A stretch of 64,000 bases of DNA from contig JAGQSC010000017.1 in NCBI GenBank assembly GCA_020439745.1, positions 310,001-374,000 of the forward strand, written 5' to 3'. Each line of letters begins with the position of its first letter. Position 1 is the first letter of the stretch. Positions 8,890-16,277 of the stretch are shown in pieces. The DNA comes from Acidobacteriota bacterium (lineage in GTDB: Bacteria; Acidobacteriota; Holophagae; Acanthopleuribacterales; Acanthopleuribacteraceae). Made by a program: the position numbers and the translations under genes. Under the pieces are notes generated by a model that did no database searches, had not been told where the DNA came from, and was given only the letters and a program-made list of their open reading frames with translations.

Positions 8890-9582
8890 ATGTTATTGCT
8901 TGTGCCTCCCAGTCAGGATTTGTTGAGTTTGGTATTGCAGGCCAGTTTGGTGTCCAAGATGGTCATGCTTGCCCTTTTGGTTTTTTCCATAGCCTGTTGG
9001 GTTTTGATCGGCCAGAAACACCTATTGCTCAAGAAAACCCATCGGGACACCGCGCATTTTTTGAGCGTCTTTCGCAATTCGGTTCGCTTCTCAGAAGTCA
9101 AGAGCGTTTGCGACCGGTACCCTTTTTCGCCGCAGGTCGGCCTGTTCCAGGCGGGATTCAGCGAGCTGAATTTCCAATTAAAGCACTACAATACAGGCGT
9201 TTCGGGTCAACCCAAGGTCAAGAGCTTAGAGTCCATCAATCGCGTGCTTCAGCGTGCCAGTTTTGTCGAACTGTCCAAACTAGAAAAGAACCTGACTGTG
9301 TTTGCGACGACCGCGGCTGTAGCGCCTTTTGTCGGTCTCCTGGGAACCGTTTGGGGCATCATCGAAGCTTTTCGCGGGATTGGCGAAGCCAAATCTGCAT
9401 CCTTGGCAGTGGTGGCGCCCGGCATCGCTGAAGCCTTGATCGCCACAGCTTTTGGCCTGTTTGCCGCAATCCCCGCCGTCATGGCCTACAACTACTTTAC
9501 GTCCAAAATTCGTGCTGCATCCGCCTCCATGGAAGACTTCTCGCTGGAGTTTCTGGGGATCGTGGAAAAGAATTTCACCTGA
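8890..9582 (+). CDS. tolQ: TolQ, proton-channel subunit of the Tol-Pal system (MotA/TolQ/ExbB family)
   Basis: 230-residue inner-membrane protein with three predicted helices: about residues 18-40, then after a cytoplasmic domain about 140-165 and 175-200. The family signature APFVGLLGTVWGI is intact, followed by the third helix GIAEALIATAFGL. With TolR it forms the proton-driven motor that energises TolA during cell constriction. Its place before tolR, tolA, tolB and pal makes TolQ more likely than ExbB. ATG 8890 has GAGG six bases upstream and is preferred to a TTG at 8878. Confidence 0.9.
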   Translation: MLLLVPPSQDLLSLVLQASLVSKMVMLALLVFSIACWVLIGQKHLLLKKTHRDTAHFLSVFRNSVRFSEVKSVCDRYPFSPQVGLFQAGFSELNFQLKHYNTGVSGQPKVKSLESINRVLQRASFVELSKLEKNLTVFATTAAVAPFVGLLGTVWGIIEAFRGIGEAKSASLAVVAPGIAEALIATAFGLFAAIPAVMAYNYFTSKIRAASASMEDFSLEFLGIVEKNFT

Positions 9583-9591
9583 GGTTGAACG

Positions 9592-10011
9592 ATGGGATTC
9601 TCCATGGGCCAAGGCCCGCAACAATCCATGAGCGAAATCAACGTCACGCCGTTTGTGGACGTGATGTTGGTGTTACTGATCGTGTTCATGATATCGGCAC
9701 CGCTCTTGCAAACTGGTGTGGATATCGACTTGCCCGAAGGCAATGTTGAAATGCAGCAGTCGGAAAACGCATTGGTGTTATCCATCGATAAGAACGGCAA
9801 ACATTACCTCAATGACACATACCTTCAACCTGAAGTGATGATGGAGAATGTCAAAAAGGCGCGAGCGGCGTCCAAAGATAAGGTCGTTTACTTGCGTGCT
9901 GACCAGACGCTGCCTTACGGCACGGTGGTCCGGCTGATTTCAGACATGCGTGAGGCGGGCATCCATGAAGTCAGTCTGGTGACCCTGCCTCCCGAGACGA
10001 AAGCGAAATAA
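9592..10011 (+). CDS. tolR: TolR, motor subunit of the Tol-Pal system (ExbD/TolR family)
   Basis: 139 residues with one transmembrane helix near residues 20-43. The helix is preceded by MSEINVTPFVDVMLVLLIVFM, in which the Asp of FVDV is the conserved protonatable residue of ExbD/TolR proteins. The remainder is the periplasmic domain, with the conserved YLRADQTLPYG segment. It works with TolQ as the stator/motor. The ATG is nine bases after tolQ, and tolA begins one base after its stop. Confidence 0.93.
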   Translation: MGFSMGQGPQQSMSEINVTPFVDVMLVLLIVFMISAPLLQTGVDIDLPEGNVEMQQSENALVLSIDKNGKHYLNDTYLQPEVMMENVKKARAASKDKVVYLRADQTLPYGTVVRLISDMREAGIHEVSLVTLPPETKAK

Positions 10012-10012
10012 G

Positions 10013-10762
10013 ATGGGCGAGTCGCTGCTTGCACGAGTTCCGGCAGAACAGGCGAATTACGGATTCAAGACTGCCGTGGTCTTTTCCATCGTGCTGCACG
10101 TGGGTGCCATCACCGCTATGGTTCTGGCGGGACTGATCAAGGCCAACCAGCGGCCCCCTCAAATGCAAGCCATAGCTGTGGGCATAGCCGACCCTGCCAT
10201 TGCCCAAAAAGGCGGCAAGGAACACAAGGCGCCGGTCATGCGCAATCAGCAAAAAAAGCAGCCACCCCAGCAGAAGTCGACGGCCAAGCCTGCGCAGAAG
10301 CCGAACGATGCTCAGGTGGGTTTGAACCGCGACAAGAAACCCATCAAAAAGCCAGAGCCGACCACGGTTAAGGACGACCCAGCTCCGCCTGTGGTTAACG
10401 AAACCAAGCGAACCGATGTTGGCGGCACCGGGGGAGCCGAAGAAAGTGGCGTGGCGTTCGACTTAGCGGGACCCGTCAATTTGAATCAAGACGTGGAGTT
10501 CATCGAGTATTACCGCAGTGTGCTCGAGGAGGTCAGTCGCCGCTGGACCAAGGGTGGTCTGGAAGGTGGTACCACCAAAGTGACCTTTGACATCCTGCGC
10601 GATGGATCCATTAAGAATGTGGAAATCGCTCAATCAAGTGGGAAATCGTTCTTGGATGGTCCTGCCAAACGGGCTGTGCTCAGTTCCCGTTTCCCGCCAC
10701 TGCCGCAAGGCTATCGCGACGATAAACTCATTTTCACCATCAATTTCAAATACGGTGAATGA
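10013..10762 (+). CDS. tolA: TolA/TonB-like periplasm-spanning energy transducer
   Basis: 249 residues. A single N-terminal transmembrane helix (about 18-42, FKTAVVFSIVLHVGAI with the His typical of TonB/TolA anchors) is followed by a Lys/Pro/Gln-rich extended segment (about 60-130) and a C-terminal TonB/TolA-type domain (about 155-249) containing GTTKVTFDILRDGSIKNVEI. It would link the TolQR motor to TolB and Pal. It is shorter than enterobacterial TolA and lacks the long Ala/Lys helix, so it is TonB-like in shape; the name TolA rests mainly on its place in the operon. Confidence 0.85.
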   Translation: MGESLLARVPAEQANYGFKTAVVFSIVLHVGAITAMVLAGLIKANQRPPQMQAIAVGIADPAIAQKGGKEHKAPVMRNQQKKQPPQQKSTAKPAQKPNDAQVGLNRDKKPIKKPEPTTVKDDPAPPVVNETKRTDVGGTGGAEESGVAFDLAGPVNLNQDVEFIEYYRSVLEEVSRRWTKGGLEGGTTKVTFDILRDGSIKNVEIAQSSGKSFLDGPAKRAVLSSRFPPLPQGYRDDKLIFTINFKYGE

Positions 10763-10788
10763 TAGATGAATGCATTGAGGAGCAATAA

Positions 10789-12105
10789 ATGAAGAGAATT
10801 GGCCTGGTTTTGTGGATATCAGCAATCGGCTTGTCACAAACTCATGTGGAAGTGGACCTTGTAGGTGAACGCATCGAGAAAAGCAACATCGCAGTGCCTG
10901 ATTTTGCGCTGTTGGAGCGATCGGGCATGTATGACGAGGCCTGGCGCACCATCAACGAGGTACTGCGCAACGACCTGATCTATTCGGGGTTCTTCAATGT
11001 ACTCTCGGAGTCACGAATCCGCTTGATCCGCAGTCCCCACATCGGCCCGATCGACTTTGAAGAGTGGGGCAGCATCGAAGCCAAACACCTTGTGGTGGGC
11101 TCCATCAAAAACGCCGAAGGACGTATGAATGTGGAGGTCCGCGTTTTCGAAGTCGCTACGAAGCAACACATCATTGCCAAGGCCTTTTTTACAAAACCCG
11201 AGTTGGCCCGTAAGACAGCGCACGTGATTGCCGACGAGATCATGCTGCACCTGCGCAATATTCAATTCGCATCTTCAAAGATCATTTACACCCGCGAACG
11301 CAGCAGAACCACCCCAGATGGTGAACGACCCATCAAGGAAATCTATATGATGGACTATGACGGCTTCCATCCCATTCCGCTGACGGAAGGGGGCATCGCA
11401 CTTTCGCCGTCGGCCACGGTCTCGGGCAATAACACCTTGATCTCCTATTGCGTCTACGAAAAAGCGTATACCTTCAATGCCAGCTACGGCTTGTACTACA
11501 AGCCCAGCCTGACAGCTAGGCCTGTTGTTCTGTTCACCGATCAAGACCGTAAGGCGTCCACACCTGCGCTCTCACCGGATGGGCGTAAAGTCGCCTTTTC
11601 CATTTCCGATGAAGGAAACGTCGATATCTTCGTCATGAACCTGGATGGCAGTGACTTGTTGCGGCTTACACGACACCCGGGCGTGGATACCAATCCTGCG
11701 TGGGCACCGGGTGGCAACTCGCTTTTGTTTACGTCGGACCGAACGGGTTCGCCTCAGATCTATCAAATGGACGCCGATGGATTGAACTTGCGACGGGTCA
11801 CGTATGACTATGATTACTGCGACAGCGCGGTGTGGAATCCGCACTACGACTACATTTCATTCGTCAGTCGCTTTGAAAACGACTTTGACATATTCATCAT
11901 GGACATGAAAACCCAGAAAACTTATCGCGTGACCCGCTTCGAAGGCTCCAACGAAGACCCAAGTTGGGGGCCAGATGGGGAACGCCTTGTGTTTTGTTCT
12001 AACCGAACTGGGTCCTGGCAACTATACATGGTGAACCGCACGGGCGAGAATCTGACGCAACTCACCCGGAGCGGGAATAATCGCAATCCATCTTGGATTC
12101 CGTGA
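10789..12105 (+). CDS. tolB: TolB, periplasmic beta-propeller protein
   Basis: 438 residues, the usual TolB length. An N-terminal signal peptide (about 1-17) is followed by the TolB N-terminal domain and then a six-bladed propeller with repeated SPDGRKVAFS, NPAWAPGGNSLLFTSDR, NPHYDYISFVS and DPSWGPDGERLVFCSNR units. TolB is periplasmic and contacts Pal and TolA. It follows tolA by 26 bases with the weak site GAGGAG, and pal starts about 120 bases on. Confidence 0.95.
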   Translation: MKRIGLVLWISAIGLSQTHVEVDLVGERIEKSNIAVPDFALLERSGMYDEAWRTINEVLRNDLIYSGFFNVLSESRIRLIRSPHIGPIDFEEWGSIEAKHLVVGSIKNAEGRMNVEVRVFEVATKQHIIAKAFFTKPELARKTAHVIADEIMLHLRNIQFASSKIIYTRERSRTTPDGERPIKEIYMMDYDGFHPIPLTEGGIALSPSATVSGNNTLISYCVYEKAYTFNASYGLYYKPSLTARPVVLFTDQDRKASTPALSPDGRKVAFSISDEGNVDIFVMNLDGSDLLRLTRHPGVDTNPAWAPGGNSLLFTSDRTGSPQIYQMDADGLNLRRVTYDYDYCDSAVWNPHYDYISFVSRFENDFDIFIMDMKTQKTYRVTRFEGSNEDPSWGPDGERLVFCSNRTGSWQLYMVNRTGENLTQLTRSGNNRNPSWIP

Positions 12106-12190
12106 ACCAAAAACCATTGACTGCCGCTGTTTTTCCTTCTAGGCTTAGGGGCGATCGACTCGCGGGAGTTGGGTTTATAACTCGATTTTC

Positions 12191-12196
12191 TAGAAT
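12191..12196 (+). promoter_or_regulatory. Possible -10 element upstream of pal
   Basis: TAGAAT at 12191-12196, inside the stretch ATTTTCTAGAATA, lies 28 bases before the pal ATG in a 118-base gap. A nearly identical ATTTTTCTAGAATA occurs before the DUF2231 gene (6005-6016), and TAGAAT also precedes coaD and the gene at 14177. The -35 is poor (TTGGGT with 16-base spacing). Pal may therefore have its own promoter besides read-through from tolB. Confidence 0.35.
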
Positions 12197-12223
12197 AAAC
12201 ACCTTTGGAGGGTGATTACCAAC

Positions 12224-12766
12224 ATGAAGCGCTTGCACTGGATTCTGATCGCCGTAGCGATGATGTCGCTATCTATTTCTTGTAAGAAAAAAACTGAAGA
12301 GACGACGGAGCCCCCTGTTCCCGTCGCCACGACACCTACTGAGACGGTTGTCGACGAGCCGGTTGTACCGGTCACTGTTGAAACCGAAACCGCTCCTTCA
12401 CCTATCGAACGTCTTCAAACGCTCAAGGGTGCTATGGGCGACGTGTACTTCGATTTCGATAAGTCTGACTTGCGCGACGACACACGCGCCACCCTGCAGC
12501 GTCATGCTGCAGTTCTCGACGCCAATGCCGATATCAACGTACTGGTCGAAGGTCACTGCGATGAGCGCGGTACCGAAGAATACAACGTGGCTTTGGGCGA
12601 GCGCCGCGCAGAACGCGTTCGCAGCTATCTGGTCAGCTTGGGCATAGATGCCTCCCGCATGCGCACAGTAAGCTACGGCGAAATGCAGCCGAAAGCCAGT
12701 GGCCATGATGAGGAATCGTGGGCGCAAAACCGTCGCGCTCACTTTGTACTCAGCATCAACGAGTAA
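12224..12766 (+). CDS. pal: Peptidoglycan-associated lipoprotein Pal
   Basis: 180 residues. The signal peptide ends in the lipobox LSIS-Cys (Cys20), giving an outer-membrane lipoprotein. A Thr/Pro/Val-rich linker (about 25-65) precedes an OmpA-type peptidoglycan-binding domain containing VYFDFDKSDL, VEGHCDERGTEEYN and GERRAERVRSYL. The Asp and Arg that bind meso-diaminopimelate in OmpA-like domains are present. Pal tethers the outer membrane to the cell wall and binds TolB. ATG 12224 is preferred; an in-frame GTG at 12212 overlaps the GGAGG site itself. Confidence 0.95.
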   Translation: MKRLHWILIAVAMMSLSISCKKKTEETTEPPVPVATTPTETVVDEPVVPVTVETETAPSPIERLQTLKGAMGDVYFDFDKSDLRDDTRATLQRHAAVLDANADINVLVEGHCDERGTEEYNVALGERRAERVRSYLVSLGIDASRMRTVSYGEMQPKASGHDEESWAQNRRAHFVLSINE

Positions 12767-12777
12767 TACCACAACAC

Positions 12778-12806
12778 GGGGCGGAGTCTTCCGCCCCATT
12801 TTTTTT
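12778..12806 (+). terminator. Rho-independent terminator between pal and cpoB
   Basis: A perfect eight-base stem (GGGGCGGA / TCCGCCCC) with a four-base loop is followed by an A and eight consecutive T residues. It begins 11 bases after the pal stop and ends 15 bases before cpoB, so it should uncouple cpoB, partly or fully, from the tol-pal transcript. It is the clearest intrinsic terminator in the window. Confidence 0.9.
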
Positions 12807-12821
12807 CTTGTAGGAGATGAC

Positions 12822-13571
12822 ATGAAACGCATGTCTGCGGCGCTTTGCGCGGTTCTGATTTTGTCGTGCTCAAGCGACGAAGAGTTAATCAAGATCAAAC
12901 GCGATGTGGCCAGCCTGCAGGAACAGGTGTACCGCTTGGAAACCTCCAATCGGGACCAAAAAGCGGAACTCGATCAGACACTGCAACAGATTCGCAGCGT
13001 GTTGTCCGACCGAACGGGGATTGCCGATCAGGGTGAAGAGCTCAACTTGATGCGCGAAACACTGTCTCAATTGGAAGCGCGCCTGTCCGATGTAGAGTCT
13101 CGTTCCAGTCGTCAGTCGCAAACTCAAGTGGAAGTTAGTTCTGCAAATGGCTCTGAATCCGGCGCCGCCGTAGAGACCGTTGCCGGTTCTGACGTGGAAA
13201 TCCAGTTCCGCACCAGTTACGGTGATTTCGCCAGAGGCAAATACGAACTAGCGGCTTACGGATTTGAAGAGTTGCTGAATAACTTTCCCAACTCACCCAT
13301 GGCGGAGCAATGCCATTACTACCTGGGTCGCTCCTATTACGAAATGAAGAATTTCCAGCGGTCCATGGAACAGTTCGGCTCAGTGATCGAGAAATATGGC
13401 CAGGGTGATTTTTCTCGCCAGTCAATGCTTTATCAAGGCAAGTGCTTCTATTATCTCAATATGCACAACAAAGCCATCGCTCGCCTGTCCGAATTGGTGA
13501 AGAATTACCCCGGAACGCAGGAAGCAGAGCTGGCTCGGTCTTTCATGCGTAAGGCGGGCTACGAAAACTGA
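12822..13571 (+). CDS. cpoB: CpoB/YbgF-like cell-division coordinator lipoprotein
   Basis: 249 residues. The N-terminus ends in LILS-Cys (Cys16), so it is a likely lipoprotein, unlike soluble E. coli CpoB. Residues about 22-105 form a coiled coil with heptad-like Leu spacing, the YbgF trimerisation segment. Residues about 128-249 hold tetratricopeptide repeats (YELAAYGFEELLNNFPNSPMAEQCHYYLGR-type units). CpoB links Tol-Pal constriction with PBP1-type synthase activity during division; a PBP1A gene lies 2.7 kb downstream. TAGGAG before ATG 12822 fixes the start. An upstream-extended frame reaching into pal is not used. Confidence 0.88.
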   Translation: MKRMSAALCAVLILSCSSDEELIKIKRDVASLQEQVYRLETSNRDQKAELDQTLQQIRSVLSDRTGIADQGEELNLMRETLSQLEARLSDVESRSSRQSQTQVEVSSANGSESGAAVETVAGSDVEIQFRTSYGDFARGKYELAAYGFEELLNNFPNSPMAEQCHYYLGRSYYEMKNFQRSMEQFGSVIEKYGQGDFSRQSMLYQGKCFYYLNMHNKAIARLSELVKNYPGTQEAELARSFMRKAGYEN

Positions 13572-13572
13572 A

Positions 13573-14154
13573 ATGACGGCCTCCCTTGATGGTGAGGTCA
13601 GAATTCCACGTGGTACATTGCGTGGACGTCGCATCTCGTTTCCTGCCGTCAAAGGGCTAAGGCCCACATCCGCAAGAACCTTGGAAGCTCTACTTAGCTC
13701 CATTCAGGACCGTGGTGATGGCGCCTTCATCGATGCCTTTGCGGGTTCAGGAGTGGTGGCGCTGTCGGCCTGGAGCATGGGTTTTTCGCCCGTCATCGCC
13801 TTTGAGAAACATGCGGCAGCCGCTGCGCGTTTGGACCAAAACGCGAATCGACTCGGTGCATCGATTGATTTGCGGGTGGGCGACATTGCCAAACATTGGG
13901 GCGTTCTAACATCACGGGATTGTGTGACCGTCTTTGTGGACCCACCTTTTTCAGAGCCGGAATGGTATGCACGACTTCAAAAGATGTGCCTGCAAATCAA
14001 GGCGGATTCGGTGTGGCTGATCTGTGAACACGAGTCGAGTATTGAGCTCACTTTGGAAGACGGCATTGAAAAGATCCATCACCGTCGCTACGGTCGTTCC
14101 ACTCTGACCTATTTAGAGGTGAAATGCGAGCCTCGTCACTTGGCTCTCGCCTGA
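13573..14154 (+). CDS. rsmD: RsmD-family 16S rRNA (guanine966-N2)-methyltransferase
   Basis: 193 residues. The order of motifs is typical of RsmD: an N-terminal RIPRGTLRGRRISFP segment, the LRPTSARTLEALLS region (usually RPTxDRVREALF), the SAM-binding motif IDAFAGSGVVALSA and the catalytic motif VFVDPPF. It modifies G966 of 16S rRNA in the small subunit. It starts one base after the cpoB stop. The family match is clear, though RPTSARTLEALL deviates from the usual consensus. Confidence 0.88.
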   Translation: MTASLDGEVRIPRGTLRGRRISFPAVKGLRPTSARTLEALLSSIQDRGDGAFIDAFAGSGVVALSAWSMGFSPVIAFEKHAAAAARLDQNANRLGASIDLRVGDIAKHWGVLTSRDCVTVFVDPPFSEPEWYARLQKMCLQIKADSVWLICEHESSIELTLEDGIEKIHHRRYGRSTLTYLEVKCEPRHLALA

Positions 14155-14169
14155 TATCCCCTGTAGAAT
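14140..14169 (+). promoter_or_regulatory. Possible promoter of the small gene at 14177
   Basis: TTGGCT (14140-14145) and TAGAAT (14164-14169) are separated by 18 bases. Initiation seven bases after the -10 would fall at about 14176, immediately before ATG 14177, and no ribosome-binding site separates them. If real, the mRNA would be leaderless, as proposed for fur below. Confidence 0.35.
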
Positions 14170-14491
14170 GGCAACCATGAACGCATTGAGCAATCAGGGG
14201 TTATGGGCCTATCACCGGGGTAGGTTTTTCGGAATGCTGTTCGACGACGGGAACCGTGACGTGGACCATGTGACCTGGTTCGATGAGATTGGACTTCCTC
14301 CCTTTGGACCCGCGTTTGATCAAATCATTCGTGGTCGATTGATTTGGGACGGTGAACGGGAACGCTACGTACTCAGTTGGTACGGGTTGCCGGTACTCCC
14401 CAATCGTATTTATCGAGCCGTGCTCAAGTTCTTTGCGGTTGGGTCGCTGCCCGTGTTCGAGAAACCAATATTATCCGAGTGGGTGCGTTGA
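14168..14491 (+). CDS. Small protein of unknown function
   Basis: 107 residues from ATG 14168, or 104 from ATG 14177. No family is recognised. The sequence is aromatic-rich (LWAYHRGRFFGMLF, WFDEIGLPPFGPAF, YVLSWYGLPVLPNRIYRAVLKFF) and has no signal peptide or clear membrane helix. It lies between rsmD and the PilB/GspE-type ATPase gene and ends eight bases before the ATPase start, so it may be cotranscribed with it. That ATPase link is the only functional hint. Confidence 0.6.
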   Translation: MATMNALSNQGLWAYHRGRFFGMLFDDGNRDVDHVTWFDEIGLPPFGPAFDQIIRGRLIWDGERERYVLSWYGLPVLPNRIYRAVLKFFAVGSLPVFEKPILSEWVR

Positions 14492-14498
14492 TTTGAAT

Positions 14499-16274
14499 AT
14501 GGATGTCGAATTCTTATTGGCTCTGTTGAGAGAGCGCCATTTCATTACCGAGCAGGAATCCAATGATCTGCTACGGCAGGAAGTGCGGGTCCGCCAGAAG
14601 ATCTTTCGCGAGAATCGCGATGACTATGCGGGTCGGTTGGCGAATGCTAACTCGGTCCATGCGATCGATGTGGTGCTGGCGTTTGAACTTTTCTCTGAAC
14701 CGGGCCGGGAACTAGACGAGAATAAGCTGACCCAGTTTATTGCCGATAAGAAGCAAGTTCCATTTGTCCATTTGGATCCACTCAAAGTGAACATGGAAAT
14801 CCTGACCAAACACATTTCGAGGCCTTTTGCGCGAAAACACTTGGTTGTTCCTACCGCTGAAGATGGTGAGCACCTTGAGTGCGCGCTGGTAGACCCATTT
14901 GATGCCGAATTGATTTTCAGTCTCAAGCGCAACACAGGCATGGCCGTGCGCGTCGTGGTAGCGCCCAAGAGCGAAATCGTACGCATCCTCACGGAGTTCT
15001 ATGGTTTCCGCCAGTCGGTGAAGCGAGCCGAGCAAGATCTATCACCCATCAGAAACCTGGGTAATTTGGAACAATTGGTTCAATTCAAAAGTGAACGGGA
15101 ATTGGAAGCATCCGACTCGCATGTGGTCAAAGCGGTTGAGTATTTGTTGCATTACGCGTTCGACCAACGCGCATCCGACATCCACATCGAGCCCAAACGG
15201 GACAACTCATTGATTCGATTCCGTATTGACGGCGTGCTCCACGATATTCAGAACATGTCGAGCAAAGTCCATGCTGCTGTGGTTTCTCGACTCAAATTGC
15301 TGGGTCGAATGGATATTGCGGAACGCAGAAAGCCCCAGGACGGACGCATCAAAACCAGACTCAAAGACAAGGAAGTGGAACTGCGCTGTTCCATCTTGCC
15401 GGTGGCCTTTGGTGAGAAACTCGTGATCCGGATATTTGATCCTGAAGTGGTATTCAAAGATCTGCATTATTTGGGCTTCCGCGACAAGGAATTAAAAGCC
15501 TTCGATCAGATGATTTCCGAACCCAACGGATTGATTTTAGTCACTGGACCCACCGGCAGTGGTAAGACCACGACACTCTATTCCGCACTCAAGAAACTGG
15601 CGACCAGTGACGTTAATGTGACTACCATCGAAGACCCCGTAGAGATGGTCTACGAGACCTTCAACCAGGTGACGGTGAACCCGCTTTTGGATTTGAGTTT
15701 TGCCGGGGCACTGCGAACTGTTTTGCGTCAGGATCCGGATATCGTCATGGTGGGAGAGGTGAGGGACGGGGAAACCACGACCTACGCGTTGCAGGCGGCG
15801 TTAACGGGTCACCTTGTGTTTTCCACCCTCCATACCAATGACGCACCTGGATCCGTGTCACGCCTGTTTGACTTAGGTGCTGAACCCTTTCTGCTGGCGT
15901 CCGTGTTATTGGGCGCGTTGGCTCAGCGCTTGCTACGGCGGATCTGTCCGCACTGTCGTGCCGACGACATACTGACCCACGCACAACTTCAGGCACTCAA
16001 TATTCGCACCAAGACGGGTCGCCCCCTTAAGGTGCAAAAGGGGAAAGGCTGCCACTACTGTCGCTATACCGGGCTATACGGCCGTACAGGTATCTTCGAG
16101 CTGATGGCCGTAGACGATGCCATACGCAAACAGATCATGGGCCGTGAAGATACCTTCACGATCAAGCAAACATTGCGTAACCAGGGCATGGAAACATTAA
16201 AAGAATGTGGTATTCGAAAGATGTTAGCCAACGAAACCACGTTTGAAGAAGTGATACGTGTATGTATGGGGTAA
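14499..16274 (+). CDS. Type II/IV secretion ATPase (GspE/PilB family)
   Basis: 591 residues. An N-terminal MshEN-like region (about 1-160) precedes the secretion ATPase core: the RASDIHIEP segment, Walker A GPTGSGKTTTLYS, the Asp box TTIEDPVE, Walker B PDIVMVGEVRDGET, the His box STLHTNDAPG and a C-terminal tetracysteine zinc motif (CPHC...CHYC). Such hexameric ATPases power type IV pilus or type II pseudopilus assembly. No other pilus or secretion gene is next to it, so PilB and GspE cannot be separated. ATG 14499 is chosen because it follows the previous gene by seven bases; an open frame extending to 14352 overlaps that gene. Confidence 0.88.
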   Translation: MDVEFLLALLRERHFITEQESNDLLRQEVRVRQKIFRENRDDYAGRLANANSVHAIDVVLAFELFSEPGRELDENKLTQFIADKKQVPFVHLDPLKVNMEILTKHISRPFARKHLVVPTAEDGEHLECALVDPFDAELIFSLKRNTGMAVRVVVAPKSEIVRILTEFYGFRQSVKRAEQDLSPIRNLGNLEQLVQFKSERELEASDSHVVKAVEYLLHYAFDQRASDIHIEPKRDNSLIRFRIDGVLHDIQNMSSKVHAAVVSRLKLLGRMDIAERRKPQDGRIKTRLKDKEVELRCSILPVAFGEKLVIRIFDPEVVFKDLHYLGFRDKELKAFDQMISEPNGLILVTGPTGSGKTTTLYSALKKLATSDVNVTTIEDPVEMVYETFNQVTVNPLLDLSFAGALRTVLRQDPDIVMVGEVRDGETTTYALQAALTGHLVFSTLHTNDAPGSVSRLFDLGAEPFLLASVLLGALAQRLLRRICPHCRADDILTHAQLQALNIRTKTGRPLKVQKGKGCHYCRYTGLYGRTGIFELMAVDDAIRKQIMGREDTFTIKQTLRNQGMETLKECGIRKMLANETTFEEVIRVCMG

Positions 16275-16277
16275 ACT